NCBI RefSeq assembly: GCF_030580865.1
Contig: NZ_JAUQSY010000010.1
Coordinates: 62,001-126,000, forward strand
Origin: Hymenobacter aranciens
Lineage (GTDB): Bacteria > Bacteroidota > Bacteroidia > Cytophagales > Hymenobacteraceae
Reading direction: 5' to 3'
Length of the DNA: 64,000 nucleotides
This document shows, in pieces, positions 16,099-24,475 of this stretch. Within the stretch, counting starts at the first letter, position 1. The number at the start of each line of letters is the position of its first letter. The translations under genes and the position numbers were made by a program. The notes beneath the pieces were generated by a model. It did not search any database, had not been told where the DNA came from, and was given only the letters and a program-made list of their open reading frames with translations.

Positions 16099-17469
16099 TT
16101 GCCTGCTTTTTCCATCCGCCCGCACCTGCGCCCTACCGTGGTGCTGGCGTATCCCGTCGTGCTGTCCCAGCTGGGGCATATCCTGGTCAACGTCTGTGAT
16201 TCGCTGCTGGTAGGGCGGCTGGGCAAGACGGCGCTGGCGGCTATCGGGGTGGGCGTGAGCACTTCTACGGTGCTGCTGGTGCTGGGCCTGGGCCTGAGCA
16301 TGGGGAGCGTGCCACTGGTGGCAGCGGCCGAGGGGCGGCGCGATTTCCCGGCCCTGGGTCGGCTGCTGGTGTCATCGGTGTGGCTGAGTGCGCTGGCGGG
16401 GCTGGTGCTGGCCGGACTAGGGCAGTTGCTGCCTTTTCTATTGGATTTGCTGGGGCAGCCGGCCGAAGTGGTGGCCCTGGCCGCGCCCTGGGTGCGGGTC
16501 ATCAGCTGGTCGCTGTTTCCGCTGATGGTGTTTCAGGGCTTTCGCGAATACGCTGAGGGCCTGGGGCTGACACGGCAGGCCATGTGGCTGTCGATATTGG
16601 CCAACGTAGTGAACGCAGCCTTGTGCTACGCGCTGATTTTCGGCAAGTGGGGTGCGCCGGCGCTGGGCATGGTGGGCTCGGCCTGGGCCACGCTGCTGGC
16701 TCGGGTGCTCATGGCCGTCCTGATGGCCGGCTACGTGCTGCTGGCCCCGCGCCTGGCCGAGAGCCGCGCCGCCATCCAAAGCTGGTGGCCCGATGCCGCC
16801 ACCGGCCGCCGCCTGCTCGATTTGGGCGCGCCCATCGGCGTACAGATGGCCTTTGAGGTCGGCGCTTTCAGCTTCTCCAACCTGATGATGGGCTGGCTGG
16901 GCGTGACAGCCCAGGCGGCGCACCAGGTAGCCATCACGGTGGCCAGTGTGACGTACATGGCGGCCAGCGGCATCTCGGCGGCGGCCACGGTGCGGGTGGG
17001 GCAACTGCGCGGCGCGGGCCGCCTGGGCGAGGCCCGGCAGGCCGGCTTTGCAGCCTATTGGCTTACGTTCGGGTTTATGGGGCTGATGGCGCTGCTGCTC
17101 ATCATGGGCCGCTACCAGATTCCGCTACTGTTTATTAGCGACCCGGCGGTGGTGGCGCAGGCGGCCACGCTGCTGCTCATCGCGGCGCTGTTTCAGATAT
17201 CGGATGGCATGCAGGTGGTGGGGCTGGGCGCCCTGCGCGGGCTCGAAGACGTGAAGGTGCCCTCGGTGGTGGCCTTGCTGGCCTACTGGGCGGTAGCGCT
17301 GCCGCTGGGCTACGTGCTGGGCTTCGTGCTGAAGCTGGGGCCGGTGGGCGTGTGGACGGCCTTGCTGCTGGGTTTGACCATCGTGGCGGGCGTGCTGCTG
17401 GTGCGCTTTCGCCGCGAAACAGCCCCCGGTGCCGTACTGCCCACGCCCGAGCCTACCGCAATGAATTGA
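16099..17469 (+). CDS. MATE family efflux transporter
   Basis: A 456-residue inner-membrane protein with about 12 hydrophobic segments. The N-terminal pattern VLAYPVVLSQLGHILVNVCDSLLVGRLG and the second-half equivalent FEVGAFSFSNLMMGWLG are typical of Na+- or H+-driven multidrug/toxin exporters of the NorM class. The start is an unusual TTG, since no ATG or GTG precedes the first membrane segment. No substrate can be assigned. It is about 130 bp downstream of egtD but has its own promoter box. Confidence 0.92.
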   Translation: MPAFSIRPHLRPTVVLAYPVVLSQLGHILVNVCDSLLVGRLGKTALAAIGVGVSTSTVLLVLGLGLSMGSVPLVAAAEGRRDFPALGRLLVSSVWLSALAGLVLAGLGQLLPFLLDLLGQPAEVVALAAPWVRVISWSLFPLMVFQGFREYAEGLGLTRQAMWLSILANVVNAALCYALIFGKWGAPALGMVGSAWATLLARVLMAVLMAGYVLLAPRLAESRAAIQSWWPDAATGRRLLDLGAPIGVQMAFEVGAFSFSNLMMGWLGVTAQAAHQVAITVASVTYMAASGISAAATVRVGQLRGAGRLGEARQAGFAAYWLTFGFMGLMALLLIMGRYQIPLLFISDPAVVAQAATLLLIAALFQISDGMQVVGLGALRGLEDVKVPSVVALLAYWAVALPLGYVLGFVLKLGPVGVWTALLLGLTIVAGVLLVRFRRETAPGAVLPTPEPTAMN

Positions 17470-17581
17470 AAAACGCCATTCGTTGTTGGCGCGAAACTTG
17501 GTAACTGCAGGCCAAAACCGTCGGACCAGTTGCCGTTTCTTTGCGCTGAGTATGCTCAACGCGGGCGCTTAATTTTATACT

Positions 17582-18139
17582 ATGCTTTCCTTGCTGATGC
17601 CATTGCTGCTGGCCGCCCTCACCGGGCAGGGGCCAGCCTCTTCCCAACCCGCCAAGCCGGCTGCCGCCGCACCCATTCCGTGGTCGGCCACGCGCCGCCT
17701 CACCGTGGCCGACTTCCTGGGCCGCCCCACTTCGGCGCTGGCCGCCTCCACGTCGTCGGACATTAAAGCCAATATCGGCTGCACCGACTTCGTCTTCAAC
17801 GGTTCGGCCCAGGCTACCTTCGACCCCAATACTTCCTGGATTCGTGACCCCAAGCACCTCACGGAAGCCCTCCTGCGCCACGAGCAGTTGCACTTCGACA
17901 TCACCGAAATCTACGCCCGCAAGCTACGCCAGAAAATGGTGACCTTCAGGCAAACCGCCGACTGCGGCAAGCTTCAACCCGCCTTCAACAACCTCACCAA
18001 AGCCGTGTACGCCGAGTGGGGCCGCGAAGAGGCCCGCTACGACCAGCAGAGCAACCACGGCCTCAATGCCGCCCAGCAAACCTACTGGGAAAACCAGGTG
18101 CAGCTGAAGCTGGACCAGCTGAAGGAGTTTGCGCTGTAG
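17582..18139 (+). CDS. DUF922 secreted zinc-protease-like protein
   Basis: A 185-residue exported protein with a signal peptide (LLMPLLLAALTGQGPASS). The core motif is RHEQLHFDITEIYARKL: HExxH plus a nearby Asp, the zinc-binding signature of the DUF922 putative protease family. Two cysteines (GCTDF, DCGKL) may form a disulfide. The catalytic function is inferred from the motif only. A family A repeat follows. Confidence 0.87.
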   Translation: MLSLLMPLLLAALTGQGPASSQPAKPAAAAPIPWSATRRLTVADFLGRPTSALAASTSSDIKANIGCTDFVFNGSAQATFDPNTSWIRDPKHLTEALLRHEQLHFDITEIYARKLRQKMVTFRQTADCGKLQPAFNNLTKAVYAEWGREEARYDQQSNHGLNAAQQTYWENQVQLKLDQLKEFAL

Positions 18140-18145
18140 CAAATC

Positions 18146-18280
18146 AGAGCGTCATCCTGAGCTGACCGAAGGGAAGCGAAAGGACCTCGCCCGCTTCGCT
18201 GTGGCAGTAATTATTTACTGCTGCAAGCGGCACGGGCGAAGTCCTTTCACCTCGCTGCGCTCGGCTCAGGATGACGTTCT
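18146..18280. repeat. Family A inverted repeat, copy 2
   Basis: The outer arms GTCATCCTGAGC and GCTCAGGATGAC, an inner GGACCTCGCCCGCTTCGCTGTGG and a centre GCAGTAATTATTTACTGC. It lies between the convergent DUF922 and csaA genes. Confidence 0.9.
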
Positions 18281-18298
18281 GGTTTATCAATATCTTCC

Positions 18299-18634
18299 TC
18301 ACACCAGCCGGCTGCCATTGGGCACCGGGCCGGCCACGGCGGCCAGCACAATGTGGCCCTCGGCATCGGCGAAGCCCGTCACGAGCACTTCCGACATGAA
18401 TTTGCCGATTTGCTTGGGCGGGAAATTGACCACCGCCAGCACCTGCCGGCCCAGCAGCGTGGCGGGCGTGTAGTGGTGCGTGATTTGGGCGCTCGATTTT
18501 TTCAGGCCGATTTCGGGGCCGAAATCGATGAGCAGCTGGTAGGCCGGGCGGCGGGCGCCGGCCAGCGGCCGGGCTTCCAGGATGGTGCCCACGCGCAGGT
18601 CGACGCGCTCAAATTCAGTCCAGGAAAGTGACAT
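18299..18634 (-). CDS. csaA: tRNA-binding protein CsaA
   Basis: A 111-residue OB-fold protein of the EMAP/Trbp111 class that binds tRNA and has been proposed as a secretion chaperone. Hallmarks are VDLRVGTILEARPL at the start, SSAQITHHYTPATLLGRQVLAVVNFPPKQ in the middle (conserved NFPP block) and SEVLVTGFAD. I chose MSLSWTEFERVD; codons further upstream overlap the next gene. It follows the DUF4296 gene by 7 bp and is probably co-transcribed. Confidence 0.93.
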   Translation of the reverse strand: MSLSWTEFERVDLRVGTILEARPLAGARRPAYQLLIDFGPEIGLKKSSAQITHHYTPATLLGRQVLAVVNFPPKQIGKFMSEVLVTGFADAEGHIVLAAVAGPVPNGSRLV

Positions 18635-18641
18635 AGGGGGC

Positions 18642-19007
18642 TTATTTGGCGCCGAGCTTCTTGGCGCGCAGCTCCAGCGTGTCATTCACGGCGCCGTAGA
18701 TTTCGTCCAGGTCTTTGCCGTGGCTGCCGTAGTAGCGGTAGCTGTGCAGGAAGGCCGAGTCGTCCACGTTGTACCACTTCATCAGCAGTTTTTTCTGCTG
18801 CAGAAAGAGGGCGCGGGCCGAATCCGTGGGCAGGCGGCTCTGCTCTACCTGGGCTTCCAGCACGTGCACATCGGTGAGCACGCGGATGACCTGCTCGCGC
18901 GAAAGCAGGTCGGCGGGTTTGGGGGCTTGCTCGGGGCGCTGGCAGGCCCCCAGGGCCAGCAGCGCCGCCAGCCCGAGGCTGGCCAAGTGGGAGAACGCAG
19001 GTTTCAC
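18642..19007 (-). CDS. DUF4296 lipoprotein
   Basis: A 121-residue lipoprotein. The signal peptide SHLASLGLAALLALGAC ends in a lipobox Cys. The mature domain has the DUF4296 features VIRVLTDVHVLEAQVEQSR and KKLLMKWYNVDDSAFLHSYRYY, specific to Bacteroidota and of unknown function. The start is the GTG just before the signal peptide. TAACTTTG ends 5 nt before it, which supports this start and suggests a leaderless message. csaA follows. Confidence 0.88.
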   Translation of the reverse strand: MKPAFSHLASLGLAALLALGACQRPEQAPKPADLLSREQVIRVLTDVHVLEAQVEQSRLPTDSARALFLQQKKLLMKWYNVDDSAFLHSYRYYGSHGKDLDEIYGAVNDTLELRAKKLGAK

Positions 19008-19012
19008 GTCCG

Positions 19013-19020
19013 CAAAGTTA
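19013..19020 (-). promoter_or_regulatory. -7 box TAACTTTG of the DUF4296/csaA pair
   Basis: Exact TAnnTTTG ending 5 nt before a GTG start. The predicted transcription start falls on or next to the start codon. Confidence 0.65.
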
Positions 19021-19175
19021 GTAGCTTCGTGGAGCGTTGGCTTGGTGCTGTTCCAATAAAATGGCCGGATGACGTAGAGACGCACTATTTTGCGACTCGT
19101 CGGTCGTGCCATCAGGACTAATCGTTCAACGACGAAACTCCAACTATTGCGTCTCTACCTCTTTGCCAACCAAAA

Positions 19176-20063
19176 ATGACGCCCACCCTCACCGACCTGG
19201 TTCGCCGCCTGCGGCACCTCGAAATCCGCATCCGTAAGGCGGTGGAGGCCCAGCTGCAGGGTGATTTTCACTCCGTATTCAAAGGCACTGGGCTGGAATT
19301 CGACGACGTGCGCCTGTACCAGTACGGCGACGAGGTGCGCGCCATCGACTGGAACGTGAGCAGCAAGGGCCACGGCACGTTCGTCAAAACCTACAAGGAG
19401 GAAAAGGAGCAGCAGGTGCTGGTGCTGCTCGACGTAAGCGCCTCGCTTGAGGTGGGCGACGCCGCCCGCCGCAAGCTCGACGTGGGCCGCGACATTGCGG
19501 GCCTGCTGGCGCTGTCGGCCGCCCGGCAGGGCTCGGCGTTGGGGCTGCTGGCGTTTTCCGACCAGAAGGAGCTGTACCTGCCGCCGGCCAAGGGCCCGCG
19601 GCCGATGTACGCGCTCATCCAGCGGCTGTTTGCGCTGCAGCCGCTGTCGCGCCGCACGGCGGTGGGGGCGGGCATCCGGCAGGCGCTGGGGCTGCTCAAG
19701 CGCCGCAGCCTAGTGGTGCTGATTTCCGATTTCATCGACGTGAGCTACGAGCGCGAGCTCACCATGCTGGCCCAGCGCCACGACCTGATTGTGGTGCAAT
19801 TGCAGGCGCCCCGCGAGCGGCAGTTTCCGCGCCTGGGCATCGTGCCGCTGCTCGATGCGGAGACGGGCGTTACGCGCTGGGTCAACACCTCATCGGCCAA
19901 CTTTCGGGCGCGCTACGAGGCCATCGGCCAGCAGCACGAGGCCCAGATTGCCAACATCTGCCGGCGCTACCGCACGGGCTTTCTGGCCCTGAGCACGGAG
20001 GGCGACTTCGTGCCGCAGCTGGTAGGGCTGTTTCGGCACCGCAAACAACAACGCAGTAAATGA
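19176..20063 (+). CDS. DUF58 domain protein (VWA-like)
   Basis: A 295-residue protein. It opens with LVRRLRHLEIRIRKAVE, contains the DUF58 hallmark YQYGDEVRAIDWNVSSK, then a VWA-like fold with LVLLDVSASLEVG (MIDAS-like DxSxS) and LVVLISDFIDVSY. DUF58 proteins usually pair with MoxR ATPases and Bat VWA proteins in envelope quality control or chaperone clusters. No MoxR gene lies upstream here. The stop overlaps the next start as ATGA, so the two are translationally coupled. Confidence 0.93.
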   Translation: MTPTLTDLVRRLRHLEIRIRKAVEAQLQGDFHSVFKGTGLEFDDVRLYQYGDEVRAIDWNVSSKGHGTFVKTYKEEKEQQVLVLLDVSASLEVGDAARRKLDVGRDIAGLLALSAARQGSALGLLAFSDQKELYLPPAKGPRPMYALIQRLFALQPLSRRTAVGAGIRQALGLLKRRSLVVLISDFIDVSYERELTMLAQRHDLIVVQLQAPRERQFPRLGIVPLLDAETGVTRWVNTSSANFRARYEAIGQQHEAQIANICRRYRTGFLALSTEGDFVPQLVGLFRHRKQQRSK

Positions 20064-20965
20064 GGAGGGTGACGTGCTTTTTGGTATTTCTGGCGCTGCC
20101 ACTATTAGCCCAAACGACCCCGGATGTGCCCCAGGGCCGCTTCCGGCGCCCCAGCACCCGCGTGGGCGAGCCGCTCGATTACGAGCTGCGCTTCGAGCAC
20201 GCCCCCGAGCTGGAGGTGATTTTTCCCGACTCCACGGCGGCTTTTGGGCCATTTGAGTACGTAAGCAAGACATTTTACCCCACCCGCACCCGGCGCGGGC
20301 GCAGCCTCGACCGGGCCGTGTACCACCTGCGCACCTTCCAGCTCGATTCGGTGCAGACGCTGGCGCTGCCGGTGTTGCTGCTGCGCGGGGCCGATACGCT
20401 GCTGCTGCCCACGGCCCCGGCCCGGGTGCGGCTGCGGCGGGTGGCGCCGGCCCGCCCCTTCGGCGGCGGCGAGCTGCCCGCCCTGCGCCAGAACCTGACC
20501 CTGCGGACGGTGGAGCCGGTGTTCAACTACCCCTACTGGCTGGCGGGCACGGCGCTGCTGGCGGCGCTGCTGGGGCTGGGGGCGGCGCTGTTTCATCAGC
20601 GGCTGCGGCGGCGCTACCGGGCCTACCGGCTGCGCAAAAACCACGGCTACTTCCTGGCCCAGTTTGCCCGCCACGCCGAGCGGTTTGAGCTCTCGCGCTC
20701 CACGGCCAACGTGGAGCGGGCCGTGGCGCTGTGGAAAAACTACCTCGCCAGCATTGAGGACAGCGCGCTCAACTCCTTTACCACCCGCGAAATCGTGTCG
20801 TATTTTGATAACGACAACGATGTGCGCCGCGCGCTGGGTACCACCGACAAGGTGATTTACGGCAACCTGCTGTCGGAAGAAGCAACGGAGGTGGACAAGG
20901 CCTTTCAGCGGCTGCGCAACTTTGCCGAGCGGCGCTATGAGCGGATGATGGAGGGAGGGGAGTAG
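20060..20965 (+). CDS. Single-pass membrane protein of the DUF58/Bat cluster
   Basis: A 301-residue protein. It has a signal peptide (CFLVFLALPLLAQ), an extracytoplasmic beta-rich domain of about 130 residues (FRRPSTRVGEPLDYELRF...), one membrane segment (YWLAGTALLAALLGLGAALF, about 157-177) and a basic cytoplasmic domain of about 110 residues. It occupies the place that BatD-like or TM-helical proteins hold in Bacteroidota Bat operons. I cannot name a family with certainty. It is coupled to the DUF58 gene by a 4-nt overlap. Confidence 0.82.
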   Translation: MRRVTCFLVFLALPLLAQTTPDVPQGRFRRPSTRVGEPLDYELRFEHAPELEVIFPDSTAAFGPFEYVSKTFYPTRTRRGRSLDRAVYHLRTFQLDSVQTLALPVLLLRGADTLLLPTAPARVRLRRVAPARPFGGGELPALRQNLTLRTVEPVFNYPYWLAGTALLAALLGLGAALFHQRLRRRYRAYRLRKNHGYFLAQFARHAERFELSRSTANVERAVALWKNYLASIEDSALNSFTTREIVSYFDNDNDVRRALGTTDKVIYGNLLSEEATEVDKAFQRLRNFAERRYERMMEGGE

Positions 20966-20990
20966 GAGAGAGGAATAATTGAGGAGGAGC

Positions 20991-21190
20991 AGAACGACAA
21001 GCTCCCCTCCTCAGAAGAGGAGGGGATGTGAGCTGCGCTGAGCAGCGAACGGGGGTGGTTGAACCGTCCGCGCCGTCAGAACGTCGCAGTAATATTTTCT
21101 AAAGCCCAGCCGGCGCGACCGGGCGAACCACCCCCGTTGCGCTTGCAGCGCAACATCCCCTCCTTTCCAAGGAGGGGAGTTTGTCGTTCT
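20991..21190. repeat. Family C inverted repeat, full 200-bp copy
   Basis: It begins AGAACGACAA and ends TTGTCGTTCT. Nested stems are CTCCCCTCC..GGAGGGG (left), ACGGGGGTGGTT against AACCACCCCCGT, CGCTGAGCAGCG, and a final CCTTTCCAAGG hairpin. It separates the membrane protein from the BatA-like gene. Confidence 0.88.
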
Positions 21191-21231
21191 TCCATCCCCA
21201 ACCGCCCAACTCGCCCTAATTTCGCCCCCGC

Positions 21232-22254
21232 GTGACCGACTTCTTCGACCTGCTCCGTTATTCCACGCTGGCCAGCTACCAGTGGCAGCAGCCCCGGCTG
21301 CTGGGGTTGCTGGCGCTGGTGCCGCTGCTGCTGGTGCTGCGGCGCACGCTGGGGCGGCGGCCAGGGCGGGTGGTGGTGGCCTTCGGGCCGGGCGCGGCGC
21401 GGCGCGACGTGCTGGCCGCCCTGCGCTTCGTGCCCGACGTGGTGCTGGCCCTGGCCCTGGGCTTCGGCGTGGTGGCCCTGGCCCGGCCCCAGCGCACCGA
21501 CGAGCGCATCGAGCAGACCGGCCGCGGCATCGACCTGGTGCTGGCCGTGGACGTGTCGGGCTCCATGGAAATCGAAGACCTCAAGCCTAACCGCCTGGAG
21601 GCCGCCAAGCGCGTGGCCGCTACCTTCCTCGACAGCCGCAGCGGCGACCGGCTGGGCCTCGTTGCCTTCGCTGGCGAGGCCTACTCGCTGGCTCCGCTTA
21701 CTACTGATTATGAGCTGCTGCGCGACGAGTTGAGCAGCCTGCGCGTAGGCCTGATTCCGAACGACGGCACGGCCATCGGCACGGCGCTGGGCGTGGCCAT
21801 CAACCGCCTGCGCGAGTCCGACGCCCGCTCGCGGGTGTGCATCCTCTTATCCGACGGCGAGAACACCGCCGGCAGCCTCGACCCGCTGCTGGCGGCGCAG
21901 CTGGCCCACGCCTTTGGCATCCGGCTCTACACCATCGGGGTGGGGCAGGATGGGCTGGTGCCCTACGGCCAAAGCCCCGACGGCCAGCCCCGCTACGTCA
22001 ACACCCGCCTCGACGAAACCACCATGCGCGAGCTGGCCCGGGCGGCCGACGGCCAGTTTTTCCGGGCCTCCGACAACGCCGCCCTGCGCGAGGTGTTCGG
22101 CCAGATTAGCCGCCTCGAAAAATCCGACATCAAGCAGCTGCGCTTTCGCAACACCAAGGATTTTTACCGGCCCTACCTCTGGCTGGCCGCCGCCCTGTGG
22201 CTGCTGTCGCTGGGCTTGAAGAGCACGTTTATGAGCAATCCGCTGGAGGATTAG
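21232..22254 (+). CDS. BatA-like VWA domain protein
   Basis: A 340-residue inner-membrane protein. An N-terminal membrane segment (LLGLLALVPLLLVL) and a second one (VPDVVLALALGFGVVALA) precede a VWA domain with the complete MIDAS: VDVSGSME, NDGTAIGTAL and LLSDGEN. A C-terminal membrane segment (LWLAAALWLLSLGL) follows. It matches BatA, the aerotolerance-type VWA protein. The start is GTG, just after TAATTTCG, a one-mismatch -7 box. The usual batB-batE partners are not downstream; a tandem repeat and a PLP protein gene follow. Confidence 0.9.
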   Translation: MTDFFDLLRYSTLASYQWQQPRLLGLLALVPLLLVLRRTLGRRPGRVVVAFGPGAARRDVLAALRFVPDVVLALALGFGVVALARPQRTDERIEQTGRGIDLVLAVDVSGSMEIEDLKPNRLEAAKRVAATFLDSRSGDRLGLVAFAGEAYSLAPLTTDYELLRDELSSLRVGLIPNDGTAIGTALGVAINRLRESDARSRVCILLSDGENTAGSLDPLLAAQLAHAFGIRLYTIGVGQDGLVPYGQSPDGQPRYVNTRLDETTMRELARAADGQFFRASDNAALREVFGQISRLEKSDIKQLRFRNTKDFYRPYLWLAAALWLLSLGLKSTFMSNPLED

Positions 22255-22261
22255 GCCGCGG

Positions 22262-22425
22262 GCGTCCGATGGGCCCGCCTGCAACTCAATTCGAGCCTAT
22301 CGGACACCCGATAGGCTTGAATTCTTGTCAATCTGTCAATATCGGGTGCCCGATAGGCCCGGATGCAAGTCATTCTGTCAGTATTTGGCGCCGGATGGGT
22401 CCAAATTGAGTCCCAGGCGAGGTCA
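22262..22425. repeat. 42-bp degenerate tandem repeat with internal palindromes
   Basis: Four units are anchored on CGATGGG/CGATAGG at 22267, 22309, 22351 and about 22393, an exact 42-bp period. Each anchor forms a short palindrome (for example CCTATCGGACACCCGATAGG), and units share AATCTGTCAATAT-like spacers. No open frame of note uses it. Confidence 0.75.
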
Positions 22426-22440
22426 TCGGGTGCCGGGCCG

Positions 22441-22448
22441 TAAGTTTG
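22441..22448 (+). promoter_or_regulatory. -7 box TAAGTTTG, 4 nt before a start codon
   Basis: Exact TAnnTTTG followed by CCGC and the ATG of the PLP-homeostasis gene. There is no room for a ribosome binding site. Confidence 0.65.
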
Positions 22449-22452
22449 CCGC

Positions 22453-23121
22453 ATGTCTGTTGCTGAAAACATCGCCCGCCTCGAAGCCGAGCTGGCCGGC
22501 TCCGGTGCCCGCCTCGTCGTCGTCACCAAAACCCACCCCGTCGAGCGCCTGCGCGAGGCCTACGCCGCCGGGGCCCGCCGCTTCGGCGAAAACCGGCCCC
22601 AGGAAATGGCTGCCAAGCAGCCCGAGCTGCCGCCCGACGTGGAGTGGCACCTCATCGGCCACCTCCAAACCAACAAGGTGAAGCTCGTGGCGCCCTTCGT
22701 GCACACCGTGCAAAGCCTCGACAGCCTCCGGCTGCTGCTGGCCCTCGACCAGCACGCTGCCCGCCACGGCCGCATTATCAATGCCTTGCTCCAGTTTCAC
22801 ATCGCCGAAGAGGAAGCCAAAACCGGCTTCAGCTACCACGAAGCGGAGGAACTGCTGCAGTCCAACGAGTTCAAAACCGTGAACAACGTGCGCCTGACCG
22901 GCGTGATGGGCGTGGCCACCTTCTCCGACGACGAGAACCTGCTGCGCACTGAATTCCGGCAGCTGCGCGGCTACTTCGAGCTGCTGAAAGCGCACTATTT
23001 TGCCGGCGATGAGAGTTTTAAGGAAATATCAATGGGCATGAGCGGCGATTATCGGCTGGCGGTGCAGGAGGGGAGTACGCTGGTGCGGGTGGGCAGTGCT
23101 ATTTTCGGGAGTAGGGGATAG
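22453..23121 (+). CDS. YggS family PLP-homeostasis protein
   Basis: A 222-residue PLP-binding protein (PLPBP family) that buffers pyridoxal phosphate and affects amino-acid metabolism. Signature residues are VVVTKTHPVERL (the PLP lysine), FGENRPQEM, EWHLIGHLQTNKVK, the late GVMGVATF, and EISMGMSGDYRLAV with RVGSAIFG at the end. Length and motif order are complete. Confidence 0.96.
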   Translation: MSVAENIARLEAELAGSGARLVVVTKTHPVERLREAYAAGARRFGENRPQEMAAKQPELPPDVEWHLIGHLQTNKVKLVAPFVHTVQSLDSLRLLLALDQHAARHGRIINALLQFHIAEEEAKTGFSYHEAEELLQSNEFKTVNNVRLTGVMGVATFSDDENLLRTEFRQLRGYFELLKAHYFAGDESFKEISMGMSGDYRLAVQEGSTLVRVGSAIFGSRG

Positions 23122-23123
23122 CA

Positions 23124-23253
23124 GGAGGTCATCCTGAGCGATGAAGGAGCGAAAGGACCTCGCCCGCTTCGTTGGGGTGGTAATTAATTACTGCTGCCCG
23201 CGGCGCGGGCGAGGTCCTTTCGCCTCCCTTCGGTCGGCTCAGGATGACGTTCT
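23124..23253. repeat. Family A inverted repeat, copy 3
   Basis: GTCATCCTGAGCGATGAAGG at the left and GGTCGGCTCAGGATGACGTT at the right, with the inner GGACCTCGCCCGC/GCGGGCGAGGTCC and the centre GTAATTAATTAC. It follows the PLP gene. Confidence 0.9.
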
Positions 23254-23323
23254 TTTTCCATTCCACTCTCCCTAAAACCGCCAAAAACTCCTACCTTCCC
23301 CTTCCGTCCTGCCCAGCTTGCCC

Positions 23324-24460
23324 GTGAATCCCACCCCGCCACCGGCCATCGCGGCCAACCAGCACATCTACGACGACTACTTCGAGGAGCACTTCACGCG
23401 CACCGTGGATGACAACGTGCTCCAGCTGCTCGACCGCGTCTGGTTTCGCTCCGAGCTGGTCGGGTTTGAGGATTTTCCCCAGCGCAACAACCCCGACCGG
23501 CCGCTGATTTTTGCCTCCAACCACTCGGGCATGGCCTTCCCCTGGGATGCCATTGTGGCCCTGGCCCATCTCTTCCGCTACCTGCCCAAATACGAGCAGA
23601 TGCGCGACTTACCCCGCCCGCTCTCGGCCCCGCTGCTGTCGAAAACGGCCCTCATGAACCCCTACCTGGTCCAGGATTTCTGGAAGAAGTGCGGCTGCGT
23701 GGATGCCACCACGCTCAACTTCGAAACCATGATGTACTACCAGGACCACAACCTGATGCTGTACCCCGAAGGCGTACCCGGCATCGGCAAGGGCTTCAAC
23801 CACAAGTACGAGCTGCAGCGCCTGGCCACCAGCATGCTCCGCCTCAGCCTGCAGCACGGCACCGACATCGTGCCCTTCTACACCATCAACGCCGAGTACC
23901 TCAATCCCTTCGCCTACAGCTTCGAGTGGATAAACCGGCTGACGAAGAAAATCGGCATCCCCTTCCTGCCCATCACGCCGCTGCTGCTGCTGGTCATCCT
24001 GCAGCCCTGGGCCTTCTACCTGGCGTTGCCCGGCAAGCTCATCTTCGTGATGGGCACCCGCATTCACCCGCCCGACCTCACCGATAAGAAACACGACGAA
24101 CTCAGCCGCGAGGAGTACCTAGCCCTGAGCGAGCAGGTGCGCCAGCGCATGCAAACCGAGCTCGATGCCGCCGTGGCCGCCCACGGCCAGAAGCCCTACC
24201 GCTGGGGCGAGCTCTGGCAGCGCATGAAGCAGAACTGGCGCTACTTCCCGTTTTTCCTGCCCTTCGCCTGGCCCGCCATGTTCACCGAGTTCGAGCGCCG
24301 CTATGTGGAGCAGGGCGAGCGACAGTTCGATATGGAGCTGGATAAGCCCGGCACGTTCTGGAAATTCCTGTGGCGCAATCCGATTGTCCTCGCGTACTTC
24401 ATTCCCGTATTGGGCTGGATTCCGCTGGCCATGAAAGGCTATAAGAATCATAAGCTGTAA
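23324..24460 (+). CDS. Lysophospholipid acyltransferase family protein
   Basis: A 378-residue protein related to PlsC/DAGAT-type acyltransferases. FASNHSGMAFPWDAIV holds the catalytic His and Asp in the wider spacing seen in LPLAT-MGAT-like members. LYPEGVPGIGKGF is the acceptor-binding block. Membrane-associated stretches (PITPLLLLVILQPWAFYLALPG; IVLAYFIPVLGWIPLAM) imply an inner-membrane location. It likely acylates a glycerolipid. The start is the GTG; a TTG two codons earlier is an alternative. Confidence 0.87.
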   Translation: MNPTPPPAIAANQHIYDDYFEEHFTRTVDDNVLQLLDRVWFRSELVGFEDFPQRNNPDRPLIFASNHSGMAFPWDAIVALAHLFRYLPKYEQMRDLPRPLSAPLLSKTALMNPYLVQDFWKKCGCVDATTLNFETMMYYQDHNLMLYPEGVPGIGKGFNHKYELQRLATSMLRLSLQHGTDIVPFYTINAEYLNPFAYSFEWINRLTKKIGIPFLPITPLLLLVILQPWAFYLALPGKLIFVMGTRIHPPDLTDKKHDELSREEYLALSEQVRQRMQTELDAAVAAHGQKPYRWGELWQRMKQNWRYFPFFLPFAWPAMFTEFERRYVEQGERQFDMELDKPGTFWKFLWRNPIVLAYFIPVLGWIPLAMKGYKNHKL

Positions 24461-24475
24461 CTGGTCGTTTACAAT

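Noticed and set aside
23324..24460. An abnormal HX4D motif (H-x7-D) in the acyltransferase as a sign of inactivation
   Set aside because: MGAT/DAGAT-like members of the superfamily normally have a wider His-Asp spacing, so this is a subfamily feature.
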